A stretch of DNA of 64,000 nucleotides from Neoceratodus forsteri (GCA_016271365.2 CM057452.1:1243811001-1243875000); one strand, 5' to 3'; shown: positions 35,431 through 47,189, numbered from the stretch's first letter. Numbers and translations: made by a program. The notes: generated from the sequence alone by a model not told the origin.

Positions 35431-36613
35431 CTATTGTCTCCCACGCCGGTCCAGGCTCTGGCTCCCCCTCGCTCTGTGCCTCCGAAGGACCCCCGACTCA
35501 TCAATCCGTCTAAGGATCTGCACCGTCTCCCATGCCAGGGTGAGGAGCTCCCCACAGGGTGTCCCTGATCTCCCTCAGATGTCTTGCACCTAGGACAAGG
35601 GAGCACAGTCAACAGGTATGAATGCAGAACCCCATACAGCCTGCCAACTGTGCATGGCGTACGGCCATGGGACATACCACTGTGATGGTGTGTGACCAGC
35701 CACAGTGATCACGTCCACAGGACCTGCCCACCCAGGCGCATACAGCCATGTGGAATGCTGCACACACCCACCAGCCAAGTCACGCACAGCACCACTGTGG
35801 CAGTCTAGTGACATGACTGTGTGGTGCAAAGGCAGTGGCACAGCCATGCACCCGGTGCACGCATGCACCACCAGTGACGCACACCCAGACATGCATTGCC
35901 ACTGGACAGTGTTGACTGTAACCAGTGGCGTGCGTGGCAGTGATGTCAATGAATGGTGGCCATGCCCCGCTGCCCACCTTGTCACACAGCATGCAATATT
36001 AATCATGGATGTCTGTCACTCACCCTCATCGGGCCGGTCAGGTGGCCGTTGTGGATCCTCGGCCCGCCTGGCTGTGGCTTCCACCACCCTCCGCTCCGCA
36101 CACACTCGGCGCACTTCGTCCGGGCCTGTGGGGACAAAAAGGAGAGCAGAACATCAGTGCATTCCTGAAGCAAAGTCCCCCTGCCCCAAGGAGTGTGCCC
36201 CCCCACCAGCCAGACCTTCCCATCCCACACCCTGTGAACACAGCCACGGGCAACCCCATACGGTCCCTCCCCTATGTGCTGGACACAAACAATATGACTC
36301 ATATGGATGATAACAGTGTGTTGATGGAACCCCTACCTGGACGGGGTACCATGCCCCTCCTGGCACGTGACCTCAGTCTGGCCAGTAGCTCCTGCTCCGT
36401 CCTCTGCAGGTCGCCATATCAGTGCCTGCACTGCTTCACTGTTCTGCCCCTGCCTGTCACCTCCTCAAGGGCTGTGGCCACCTCTTGCCACACCTGGGAC
36501 CTTTCCCTATCCAGAGGGGCCTCCCCAAAGAGAGGCCCATGGTGTGGATCAACTGTGACTACCAGATTAGCCAATTCAATGGCAGTCCAGGGAGCAGCCC
36601 TTCTCCATGCCAT
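35431..36613 (-). pseudogene. Harbinger Myb/SANT-like protein B gene, copy 1 (one stop, one frameshift)
   Basis: Three exons on the minus strand. Exon 1 is 36613-36337 (starts MAWRRAAPWTAIELANLV; donor GTAGGG at 36336). Exon 2 is 36125-36024 (acceptor CCCCACAG, donor GTGAGT at 36023). Exon 3 is 35589-35431 (acceptor TGTCCTAG; ends in TAG). Exon 1 encodes a tryptophan-spaced helix-rich unit with GPLFGEAPLDRERSQVWQEV and a basic QCRH region, the pattern of Myb/SANT-like (trihelix) DNA-binding domains in Harbinger accessory proteins. Compared with the second copy, exon 1 has a TGA where the other has Arg (at the end of QCRH), and exon 3 has one extra G in a GGGG run, shifting the frame. All splice junctions are shared with the second copy. 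In Harbinger elements the Myb-like partner brings the transposase to the nucleus and to the transposon ends; a role for B is inferred. Confidence 0.8.
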
Positions 36614-37227
36614 TGCATTAGCTTTAGTAGGCAATATGGCGCTCTGCAGCGCAGTACCCCACGTGCAGATGCTGCGCAGTACAGTGCTGCCATTCCCTAT
36701 TGCGCTGTTACCGAACAGCGCGATAGAGTTGCACCTATGCCTGACGCATGGAGCCAAGGGGGCAAAGGTCAGGCACAGGGTCAAGGGTCCCTGGCGCAAG
36801 GCCACACACAGTGCCATCGGATGACAATGCATGTAGAGCAATTGGCTGCCTGTGTGCCAGTGCCACAGTGGACTATCGGGCAGTTGTGCCATTGTGCCTA
36901 GGAAGGCCCATTGCCACAGCGCCATGTAGTGACCTTCACTATAGCGCCACTGGCACAATGGTGGCTGTGCCCTGCATTGCCTACTGCACACAGCAGTCAT
37001 CAGCATGGCAGATGCCTGTGTCAGCAGCCTGGGCACACGCAGTGAGGTGTACTACGCATGCCACAGAGCTGCGCCACTGGCTCAGCATGTTCAACACAAT
37101 TGCGCAAAGCGCAACAGCGCAATATTCAGCCATCTTATTCAAATCATCCGACCAGCCATTCAATGGTGCAGCACTGCAATTTGCATCTAATTAAAGTTGC
37201 TCCTCACCTCCTTTGCATGGATTGCGC
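36614..37227. promoter_or_regulatory. Divergent intergenic region between Myb-like genes B and A
   Basis: About 600 bp separates the start of gene B (-) from the TATA box of gene A (+). It is rich in TGCGC/GCGCA and CAGTGCC text and is kept in the second copy (62954-63846, where a CR1 piece interrupts it at 63395-63683). It probably holds promoters for both genes. Confidence 0.5.
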
Positions 37228-37234
37228 TATAAAG
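37212..37234 (+). promoter_or_regulatory. Octamer plus TATA promoter of Myb-like gene A
   Basis: TTTGCAT at 37212-37218 is followed 9 bp later by TATAAAG at 37228-37234. The second copy keeps a perfect ATTTGCAT octamer (63830-63837) and TATAAAAG (63847-63854). ATTTGCAT is the POU-factor octamer site. A start of transcription about 30 bp downstream would place the first exon just before the GTGAGT donor at 37283. Confidence 0.65.
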
Positions 37235-37373
37235 GTGCGACAATGTGCTGCAGTGACCATAGTCAGTTACTGCAGTTTATTGGTGAGTTGCATGCTGTGT
37301 GGGAGTGTGGACTGTGGATTTAGGGACATGCATGGGACTGCACAGTCACAGGTAACAACTGCCATTCTTGCAG

Positions 37374-39034
37374 GCTACATAATGACCGAGCACGTTCTTG
37401 GAGAGGAGGACAACAGTGGTGGGAGGAGGAGGAGGCCGAATTTTACTAAGGCCGAAACTGAGGCCTTTTTCGAGGCCTACCTGGCTCAGGAGCCATTGCT
37501 CAGGCCCGTGCTGCTGCATGGGTGGAGGTGGCACATGCCGTGAACCTGCATGGCAGCCACCAGCACTCCATGCAGGAGTATAAGAAGAAGATGGGTACAG
37601 ACAGGAGGAGGATAAAGGAGAAGGTGGCTGCCATCAGGGCGGCACATGCTGCAACAGGTGGGGGACAGCCGGAGGTGGTACAGCTCACCCCAGTGGAGGA
37701 CAGGCTTGCTGCAAGCATGCACCGAAATGCCATAGAGGGAGTTCCGGTTGGTGGCTTCCAGACGGGTGGTGGCCAATCTCAGCATGGTAAGTCATGGTCT
37801 GTCTTGGGGGGGGCCGGGTAGGTCACATACAGTAACACGACTTTGCTTTCCCTTACAGATCCTGAGCATCTGCATGGGTCAGCAGTGGTGGGCCTGTCCA
37901 CTGCGGACAGTTGGACGGAGTTGGAGGTGGGACCATCCACCTCCACAGGTATGTGTGGATCTGTACGACAGTGGGGCTGCCTGGCTGTCCACACTGATGT
38001 CATTGAGATAGGTGTGGGGGAAGCCCTGCCTTTGCCCCAGCATGCTGGCATCCATGGATGCCTGCACACTGTGGCTGTGGCCGGGGCAGAGTCCAGCACC
38101 AGTGATGATGACACGACCGTCATGGGCAGTGACATGGTGTGCCACAGGATGGACACACAGCAGGGCAATTCGCACCCATGGCTGTGGCTGGTGCCGCCGT
38201 GGGGGCCTGCGTGTCAGCACAGTCCCAGGCTGTGCCTGTCAGCACCAGTGGGGCAGCACTGGTGTCTGTTCAGGACAGTGGGACTGTTGTTGCCACTGCG
38301 GTGGCACCACTGAGCCCTAGTGTGTGTCAGCCGGAGGGGCAGCATCAGCAGTCACCCACGGGGCCTGGGGTACAGGGTTCAGTGGCAGCATCTGTGCACC
38401 ACCTGTGGACATGCCCAGACCTGGTCCTGGTGTGCAGCACCCACCCTCAAGGGGTGCAGAACATCAGGCCCTTGCACACCCTGAGGGACAGGATGCCGAG
38501 GAGGCTGATGACCTCTTGGACGAGCATACCCCCCTGCTGCAAGCATCGGTCTAGCAGCAGATGCAGCTTGCGACGTCCATGGAAGCACTGTGTGTGGCTC
38601 TGGAGCAGGCAGAGGAGCATCGCAGCAGGGACACCAAATGGATCCTGGCACGGATGGACCATTTGCGGGAGGATGTGACCGCTGCCATTGACAGGCATGC
38701 ACAGGCGTTCATTGCTGTCATGGCCACAATGGGCACACAGTCAGGTGCCCATGTATCGCGGACACCATGCAGTGCACTATCCACCCCCCGTTCCCAGCGT
38801 TGTGCGACTCCCACCCTGTCAATGCTGGGTTCAGCTGTGGCCATCCCGAGCATTCCTGGTGCAGGCATGTTTGGTGTGCTGCAGACCCCTGTGCGGGCAC
38901 GGTCATGTTCACACAGTGGAACCCCTGGGGGACCATCTGTGCCACCCCATGAGGCCAGCAGTCAGCCTGCCAGTGCTGGTGGGTCTCAGTGGGGCCACCC
39001 ACAAATCCATGGCGACCATGGTACTGTGTCATGA
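37374..39034 (+). pseudogene. Harbinger Myb/SANT-like protein A gene, copy 1 (frameshifted)
   Basis: A 5'-UTR intron (donor TTG|GTGAGT at 37283, acceptor TTGCAG ending 37373) precedes the start codon at 37382. The product starts acidic, then a Gly/Arg-rich linker and PNFTKAETEAFFEAYLAQEP, which begins a Myb/SANT-like domain. After a frameshift near 37510 it continues AWVEVAHAVNLHGSHQHSM, then YKKKMGTDRRRIKEK, a typical third helix. A coding intron runs from about 37787 (GTAAGT) to 37858 (CTTACAG). The remainder is Ser/Thr/Pro-rich with at least one more frame change, then a helical segment (LREDVTAAIDRHAQAFIAVM) and a stop at 39034. This is the usual Harbinger accessory protein layout: N-terminal Myb-like DNA binding and a C-terminal region that can contact the transposase. 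Frame breaks make this copy inactive. In the second copy the gene lies mostly beyond the window. Confidence 0.72.
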
Positions 39035-39538
39035 GACTGACCTGTCTCCCAGCACGGCTACTGTCTAGTGCTGCCCTGTGTGCATTGTGTGTTTCAGTGG
39101 GCAGTGCATGGGTGGGTACCCGGCCCTGCACGCAGACACACAGTCCACCTGCACACCCTCCCGGCTGCTGTCTGCAGTTACATGTGCATGATGATGCCTG
39201 CATTGCGCTGTACACCAAAGTGCAATGGTGCCCAGCATCTGACACACGCACATGGACAGGCAATGGCCGTGGTGGCCTGTGGACATGTGTGTTGCTAGGG
39301 TGTGCATTCTGGGTCAGTGTGCCTTCTGGTCTCTGTGCACGTTTGTTGCGTTGTGTGTGTGCATGTGTGTGTGTGTGTGTGTGTCCTTCGGCGTGGCATG
39401 TTCATCCTCACCCATCCCTGGCTGTGTGTGTGCCTCTGTGCCCTGCCACTTCCCTCGATGGCATGCACCCCCAGTGTGGGTTCCTGCGTCTTTGTGGGTT
39501 ATGCCTTGGCCACTGGTGGTTGCGCATGGCCCCATGAC

Positions 39539-40822
39539 TTACCTGGGTTGGCTGAAGTGCTCCTCAGTGATGGTGTCCCGGTGCAGCTGTGCCAGCCAGA
39601 GCAGTCGGGGGTCCCGTCGGCCAAGGGGGGGCTGCCCATCACCATCATCACCAGCATCCCCATCATCCCCATCACTGTCCCCCTCTTCGACCTGTATGGC
39701 TATCCCACATTCGTTGGCCATGTTGTGCAGGATGCAACAGGCCAGGAATATCCCACAGGCCTTTGAAGGGCTGTACTGTAGGGCACTGCCAGAGGTGTCC
39801 AGGCAATGTTAACGTGCCTTCAGCATCCTGAACACCCGCTCAATGGCATTGCATGTTGTGGCGTGTGCCTCATTGTAGCGTTGCTGCGATGGGGTCATGG
39901 GCCACTGGTAGGGCGTGAGCAGCCAGGGACGGAGTGGGTATCCACTGTCACCTGTGTGTAGAGGGTGGAGGTTAGTTTGGTGATCAGCATCACCCTGCCC
40001 CAAGCCATGTAGGCCACTACCCATGGCACCTCTGGCCATGCCGCCCCAGACCCTATATTTGTCCATTTGGTTTGCATACTCACCCACTAGGTGTCCAGTG
40101 GGGATGTCCCCACTCTCGAAACTGTGGCACAGTGCTGAATGGTGAAAGATGAATGAATCATGTGCTCCCCCAGGGTGCGTGGCACAGACATTGATGATGC
40201 GCCCCCTGGCATTGCACACCACCTGGCAGTTGATGCTGGAATAGCCCTTGCAATTCATGTATGCGGCCCCCTTGTGGCCAGGTGGTGTGCGTATGGCCAC
40301 ATGGGTGCAGTCTATTGCCCCTAGCACACCAGGCATACGTGCTACCCTGTGGAACTCCTCTATGTTTGCTGTGTGCTCCGCTGCTGTGCTGGGGAAATGG
40401 ATGCACTCCTCTGCATGTGGCAGCAGTGTGCTGAGGAATTGGGTGAGGTAGCATGATGTGGCCAACTGGGTTATGCCTGTGGTGTCCCCAGTTGGTCTCT
40501 GGAAGGTACCCATGGCGAGCAAGCACATGCAGGCTGTTATCTTGGTCTCCACTGACAGGGCATGGCTCCATCACGTGGGTGCCTGCATCACATCACTGCA
40601 CAGCTCACAGAGCTGCCTCAGTAGTGCCCTGTTCAGGTGGTACCAGCCCACAATCTCAGTATCTGTGTACAGCTCAAAGCTGGTGCGGGCTCGGTACTGC
40701 CTGTTGGGGGCATACCGCTGAAGGGCCCTTCCATGGCCACGTCCCCATGCCGCCCACCTTCTCACCCCCCTCATTATGGCCTCCATGTGGAAGATGGCAC
40801 TGGCCATGTCCCTGGCTTGCAT
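39539..40822 (-). pseudogene. Harbinger DDE transposase gene (one intron, two in-frame stops)
   Basis: One minus-strand frame runs from ATG at 40822 to the stop at 39539, broken by TGA at 40571-40573 and TAA at 39809-39811. A 132-bp intron (donor GTGAGT at 40083, acceptor CACACAG ending 39952) splits a glycine codon; joined, the sequence reads HLVGDSGYPLRPWLLTPY. The N-terminal part (RTSFELYTDTEIVGWYHLNR, TKITACMCLLAMGTFQRPTG) resembles the helix-turn-helix region of Harbinger transposases. The DDE triad is visible: Asp in GVLGAIDCTHVAI (40310-40312), Asp in GDSGYP (39947-39949), Glu in NAIERVF (39839-39841). After the second stop the same frame continues ACCILHNMANECG and ends in an acidic tail. 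Spliced length is about 383 codons, normal for the family. Relative to HARBI1-like proteins nothing essential is lost except by the two stops; the TGA could come from CpG decay of an Arg codon. Confidence 0.9.
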
Positions 40823-41312
40823 TCACCCCCCTGGCAGCTGTTACTGTATTCCCCCCGCTGTCCTGGCTGCTACCTCCCCTGCACTAGGTACACCTGCCTG
40901 TGCTGCCCTCTATGCTGTGTGGCTTCCCACATTTTCCCTGTGCCTGGCTGTTGCTGTGGCCTTTCCCTGGCCTGCCCTGTTCCTGCTGCTTGCCCTGTCT
41001 GTGTGCCTCTGCCTCTGCCTCGTGGCTTCCCTGTAGCGTTCTTGAGCCTCTTCCTTGCTCCTTTTTATTTTGGCTCATTTCCGCTATGGCACAACTTCTG
41101 CTTGCTCCACTGTTGTGCATTGCGCAAGTCTTTGAATATCACACTGCACCATTTATGCATGGTTCCTCCCCCTTTGGTTGTGCATGCCTTCATTATCATT
41201 GCGCTGTTGCTCAGCATGATTTCGGGAGCGCAACTGCCTCCTGCTGAATATCACAGAATGGCACAAATTCGGACTTGCGCAGGTGCAACCCTATTGCGCA
41301 TGGCTCAACTCT

Positions 41313-41328
41313 TTTGAATATCTGGCCC
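41313..41328 (-). repeat. Harbinger right terminal inverted repeat
   Basis: TTTGAATATCTGGCCC, the inverted counterpart of the left end; preceded by several TTGCGC/GCGCAA motifs between 41120 and 41300. Confidence 0.85.
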
Positions 41329-44005
41329 GGTAGATAAATTCCTTGCTTGTCTTATTCTAAATACTGTACATACAATTAATAGCTTTATTTTAATTTAGTT
41401 TATTTTGTTTTATTTGAAAGAGAATTAAAGAGAAAAAGATAACTTTTCCACTTAAGAGGAAAATGTTTGGATTTAAAGTAGCAATTATAATCAGTATGCA
41501 TATTTAATAATCATAATTCATATCTTATGGTAATTCATATATCTACAGAATTAGATAAATGTGAAAATATGTATGGATTTCTTTTATCTTAGTTAAATTA
41601 TAAGCAAAAGTGAATGCGATCTGAATTTTCAAAGTTATTGAATCACACATAGTTGAATTTCATCATTTATTTTTTATTATAAAATGCAGTTATGGTCTAG
41701 TGCCACTTTGTATGTAAAAGTATATTATTTTGTATAAGTGTGATTGTAGATTCTGGATTCTCCATGAGGAAGTTGGTGATAACTAAAGAAATTTTGGAGT
41801 TTTCAAGGTCCAGCTCTAAAAAATTAATAAACAGACTTTAATTGAGTGTAGTTCCTAAATTTTTTCTGTATTATTGTGTAGTTCTTGAGTTGGGTGCAGT
41901 ACTCCTCGCATATCCTTTTGCCATTCAACAAGACCCAGATGCTCCAGATCTGAGCTCACACGCAGGTAATGAGGGCAGCCATCTATTTTTTGATTTGGCC
42001 TAAAGAAAAACTGGAAAAGCATAACAATTATGCTTTTTCAAAAAACAAACTACTGAACCTACTGTTCCTAAACAGGACTGGTTTAGCTAGATTCAAGAGT
42101 TGGAGAAAAAGTGACCCAGAAATGTGTTTGGGGCAACCTGAAATCTTAGGTTGCTGGCTTATAGAGGGTTTCTGATTCTTAAGTCGTGAGACAAGGAATT
42201 TTAGGCTGCAAAAAAGTGCAATATAAAAATACCGACATGGGGCATAATAATTTGGATTTGGTACTAAAAAAACATCTTTTACCCATAAATCAACCATTTT
42301 TTATTATTTTTTTTTACCAAATTTGCAACTATCTTATTTTGTAAGGTCCTTAGATTACCACAGTTGGTGAGAACTCTCACTTCTAGTTCAAAGTATGGTC
42401 TTAGAGTATGTTGTAATGCCATAAAAACATTTAAAAGGTCATACTGAAAGTTTTTCACTTCTGTGGAGGTTACAGAGGTGTAAAAGATTACTTCTGAGAA
42501 TTTGGACATGAATACTGAAAAATGGGATGTGTATTGTGGTACTTTATCCTGGTATGCATGTAATGTTGGACAGTAGGATTCGGGTAGGGGCCGACGGGCT
42601 GTATGCAGATTCAGAAAATGCACATAACACCATGCCACACAATTTGCATAGGGCCCAAATGGTGCTATGCAAATTGTGTACACATGTAACACTGCACTGT
42701 GTAATTTGTGTAGGGCCCATAAGGCAGTGGTACAGAATTTGCCTATGAAATGATGCATGGTGGGATTTGTATAAGGCCTTGCAGTTCATGAAGCCCCAAC
42801 TCCAAAATGACATTGACGAAGTGGAGAATGTACACTGCATGTCAAGCAAGATGATACAACAGGCACAGGAGACGTCATGCAAGCAGCATTAACCAAATAC
42901 ATGTATTAGTTGTTTGAAGGGAAAAAAAGTAATTAAATGACATATATAATTATTCTATTAAGTTTCTGAAAAAAAGGAAATTCATTGCAAAAAAACTGCT
43001 TTAATGCATCAGTTAGGACTCAACTTAATGCCATAAAAATATGGAAATGTGGTGTTGGGGTTTTCAACCCTACCCCCCACCAGCAGCAAAAGAACAAGCC
43101 CACATTCCAAACAATCAACTGCAGATAGCTATAATCAGACAAGACAAACAGCATGCAACTGTTTCCAGATGACACAAATGCAGTAGCACAAGAGTGGTGC
43201 TTTTGAAAATATGCATAAAACACGCTGTACTTTAAAGAAACATGCTCCATCAGTGCTGTTTAAAAATGGTTGCTACTGGGGGTGTTATGAATATTATTCT
43301 TGCACAGCAAGGTTCTTGTGGAGAAAGGAAAGTCATCTATGGCTCTGGTGTGATGTGAGTGATGTTACATTTGCTTCAGGTCACACCCAAAAATTTAAAA
43401 ATACCTTCAACCACCAAACCACTTAGCATGCATACCCACCTTCTTATCCCCAGCACTGAACTTTTAAAAATAGAATCCAGCACTGGGTGACCAACGCAAC
43501 CCACCCTCTGCTTCGACCAGCTGTCAGCCTCTTTGCAATGAAAAGCACTGTAAAGTCACACCTAGTCCTGAAATGCACAAAGTGTGCATGTACTGTATTT
43601 GGACTTAGATGCCCATTTTGGGCTTTTTTTGACAACATTGTCAGGTTGGCTGAAGCCCCGGTCATGAAAGTGACTTCTTGTAATTCTGACCCAAAATATG
43701 TTTTACTCTGGCAAAGTACAGACTAGTTCATCAAATTTGGGTGAAAGCATTTAGTCTACCCCCTCATGACCACATTAGTGGTGACAAGTAGTTTCCACCA
43801 AAAGAGGAATTCCACAGCTTGCCCACTGAGCACTTACCTTTGATGAGAGTTATGTATCACCCCAATTGTGGTAATGAGGTTGGAGTACAAAAGCTTTCAC
43901 TCCTGGCTGGAGGAAAAAGACTGATCTTTGTTAGAGTTAGGTGTAAAAGTAGTGCATTTGCTGAACTAGAACTAAACTAAAAGAGGCACTGGAAAGGAGC
44001 AGGGA
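41329..44005. other. No gene seen; AT-rich with one perfect hairpin
   Basis: No coding similarity found. At 42638-42651 and 42665-42678 a perfect 14-bp inverted repeat (CACAATTTGCATAG / CTATGCAAATTGTG) flanks a 13-base loop. Related AATTTG.GTAGGGCCCA text repeats up to about 42770. Confidence 0.45.
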
Positions 44006-44009
44006 AATT

Positions 44010-47005
44010 AGCCCCCCCCCAAAAAAAATATCAGAGTACTAAGTGAGGTAGACACCAACATAGAGATGTCAATAGGGAGATGCGCAGGGGTAAATGGAGA
44101 AAGTGACAAATGCAATAAGGACAGGGATGAGGCAAAAAGGGGTAAGGCCATCAAGAAATGGTAATGAGTACCAATGCCCGTAGTCTGGGCAACAAGCTCC
44201 CTGAACTGGTGGCCTTGATGGAAGAAGGATGCCTGGATATTGTAGCAGTCACAGAAACATGGTACACAGAGAACCATGACTGGGATGTTAACATACCAGG
44301 GTACACAACCTACAGGAGAGACAGGGAAGGCAGAAGGGGGGAGGGAGTAGCTCTCTATGTAAGGGAAGGGATAAAAGCAACTGAAAAAAAGAGTAAACAG
44401 GGAGGAGAGGAGGCACTGTGGGTCACCTTAGAGACTGGAAATGGCACCACAATCCACACAGGAGTTGTATATAGACCCCCATGTCAGGGGGAGAGAATGC
44501 ACAAGGATATGATAGAAGGCATACTTAGTATGGCAGAGAAAGGGGAGATACTGTAGATGGGGGACCTTAACATGCCAGATGTTAACTGAAGCACCTTTGC
44601 GGCAGCCACATCCAAAAGCAGGGCCATTCTTGATGCTCTTCAGGTGGCATGCCTCAAACAGCTAGTTTTGGAACCCTCTCATGAAGGAGCAATCTTAGAC
44701 CTCGTACTCTCAAATGGGGACAGTGAGAGGATCTTAGATCTAGAAGTGGGTAGCCATTTGAGAACAAGTGACCAGCAAACAGTGTGGTTCATGATAAACT
44801 CTGCTACAGAGTCAAGCCATACGAAAGTGAGGGTTCTGGACTTCAGGAGGGCTGACTTTGGCAAGATGGGAGAGTGCCTTAGAAAAGCACTGGCAAACAG
44901 ACTAGAAGGAGGGGTGGAGCAACAATGGGAAAATATCAAAACTGCCATCACAGAGGCAACAAGCCTTTGTGTGAAGCAAATAAACAAATCAAAACAAAAG
45001 AAAAAGCCACTATGGTTCTCAAAAGAGGTGGTGGTGAAGGTTAGAGAGAAAAAGACAGCATTTAGGAAGCATAAGGAAACACAGAAGGAGCAGGAGAGAG
45101 AACTGTACCAGTTAAGGCAGAAGGAAGCAGGGAGGGTAGTCAGAATAGCAAAAGCATAAACTGAGGAAAAGATAGCTAACTTGGTTCAGAATGAGAATAA
45201 AACCTTTTATAGGTATATCAGGGAGCGTAGAAAGACAAAGGCAGGGATAGTGAGGCTGAATAGAATGGATGGTGGGTGGGCAGAGAGTGACAGTGATAAA
45301 GCAGGGATACTGAATGAATACTTCTGTTCAGTATTCACAAAAGAGGAAGTGGGGAGGTGCCTAATCCAATTAACAGAAGCACTCTGGAGAGGAGGTTGAT
45401 CCCAGTCCTTTCACAGAAGAAAGGGTTCTGAAAGAACTCCTAAAACTGAAGGTGGACAAAGCAATGGGGCCAGATGGAATTCACCCAGAATTCTAAAAGA
45501 ATTAAGCAGAGAACTAGTGACACCACTGACTACGCTTTTTAACAAATCATGGGAGGATGGTATGGTACCTGAGGACTGGAAGAAGATGGATGATTCCCTT
45601 CACAAAAGTGGGACCAAGACGGAGGCAGGAAACTACAGACCTGTGAGTTTGACCTCTGTGGTAGGGAAAGTGATGGAATCACTTCTGAAGGAAAGAATTG
45701 TTGAGTACCTAGAGGCCAGCGGGGTTCACAGCGGGAAGGTCATGTCAGATGAATCTAATTGATTTCCTTGACTGGGTGACCAAAGTAGTAGACCAGGGAG
45801 GGGCTCTGCATATAGCTTACCTGGACTTTAGCAAGGCATTTGACACAGTCCCACACAAAAGATTAGTAGTCAACTTAACCAGCCTGGGAGTGGGTCCCAA
45901 GGTGGTAGCCTGGGTAAAACATTGGCTGAACAACAGGACACAGAAGGTAATTGTAAATGGAGTCCACTCTGAAGAAAGAGGGGTTACTAGTGGGGTACAG
46001 CAGGGTTCAGTATTGGGTCTAGTCCTTTTTAATGTCTTTATAAGTGACATTGCAGAGGGACTGGAAGGAAAAGTATGCCTCTTTGCAGATGACACAAAGA
46101 TCTGCAACATGGTTGATACACAAGGAGGCGTGGAAAGGATGAGAAGGGACTTGGCAAGGTTGGAGGAATGGTCAGAAGTATGGCAGCTTGGATTCAATGC
46201 CAAGAAATGCAAAGTAATGCACCTGGGAAACAAAAACCCAGGGGAAGATTACACAATGGGGGGGAGGTAGTAACAACAAAAAAATGGAAAGAGACCTAGG
46301 GGTAATCATATCAGATGACCTTAAGGTTGGCAAGCAATGTGAGAAGGAGGTAGGGAGGGCTCGGGGGATACAGGGATGGATAGGGAGAGGTATCACCAGC
46401 AGAAATCAGGAAGTTTTTATCCCCCTGTACAGACAGTTGGTGAGACCCCATCTGGAGTACTGCGTCCAGTTCTGGAGACCCCATCTCCACAAGGACATAG
46501 ACAGGATGGAGGCAGTTCAGAGGAGGGCAACTAAAATGGTGCAGGGTCTGCAAGAGAAACCATATGAGGAGATACTAAAGGAGCTTAATATGTATACCCT
46601 TGAGGAAAGGGAGAGGGGGACATGATAGAAACGTTTAAGTACCTCAGTGGAATCAACAAAGTCCAAGAGGGTAGCATCTTTCAGAAAAAGAGATGTGCAA
46701 GAACAAGGGGACACAATTTGAAGATAGAGGGGGGATGGCTCAGGGGCAATGTGAGGAAGTATTTTTTCACAGAGAGCATGGTGGACGCATGGAACAGCCT
46801 TCCTGAGGAGGTTGTGGGGTCCAAAACTGTGGGAGAATTCAAGAATGTATGGGACAGACATAAGGCAATTTTTGTGGGGGGTAGGAAGAAATAGGCTGTT
46901 GGTTAAATAGGATCTGCAGCTTATCCTCTAGGTAGGGAAATGGGCAGACTAGGTGGGCCAAGCAGTCCTTATCTTCCATCAAAGTCTATGTTTCTATGTT
47001 AAATC
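44010..47005 (+). mobile_element. CR1-like LINE (subfamily B), best-preserved ORF2
   Basis: The endonuclease starts NARSLGNKLPELVALMEEG, continues DIVAVTETWYTENHDWDVNI, GVALYVREGIKA, then a stop before MGDLNMPDVN, and TSDQQTVWF in place of the SDH box. A basic linker (45000-45160) precedes RT: NYRPVSLTSVVGKVMESLLK, DFLDWVTKVVDQGGALHIAY, LDFSKAFDTVPHKRL, VQQGSVLGLVLFNVFISDIA, and an intact FADDTKICN near 46083-46110. The C-terminal segment ([20 protein letters not shown], then TESMVDAWNSLPEEVVGSKT) is followed by the tail GGGCCAAGCAGTCCTTATC and CTATGTTTCTATG at 46987-46999. About six stops or frameshifts separate the frames. The 5' part with ORF1 is absent. Confidence 0.9.
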
Positions 47006-47189
47006 CACATGCATGCGTGGTACAGCATCCCTTTATAGACCACAAATCTTGAATTGCTATACAGTGGTGTACAGAGAAACAGGACTTGTGTGGGGCAGAT
47101 GGTGACCAGCCAGGGAGGTGAGTGGAATTTAAGTACTGGCCACCATCTAGAGGACAAGGTGGTATAGGGTGTAGAATGTTACTGGGAGG

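Larger units (their letters stand above)
33637..41328. mobile_element. Complete PIF/Harbinger DNA transposon with three genes, about 7.7 kb
   Basis: The left end GTCCCAGATACTCAAA (33637-33652) and right end TTTGAATATCTGGCCC (41313-41328; reverse complement GGGCCAGATATTCAAA) form 16-bp terminal inverted repeats. GGT stands immediately outside each end (33634-33636 and 41329-41331), a possible 3-bp duplication, the length expected for this superfamily although the usual sequence is TWA. A second copy starts at 58534 with GGCCCAGATATTCAAA, confirming the left boundary. Inside are a DDE transposase (-), a Myb/SANT-like protein A (+) and a second Myb/SANT-like protein B (-). A and B diverge from a shared intergenic region of about 600 bp (36614-37227). 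The leftmost 1.5 kb (33850-35250) is CCA/CAC-rich non-coding DNA. Typical Harbinger elements carry one transposase and one Myb-like gene, so the third gene is unusual. Confidence 0.88.

Noticed and set aside
36009..36824. 271-codon plus-strand frame in Harbinger copy 1
   Set aside because: It is antisense to exons 1 and 2 of gene B, whose minus-strand frame is supported by shared splice sites and by the intact second copy.
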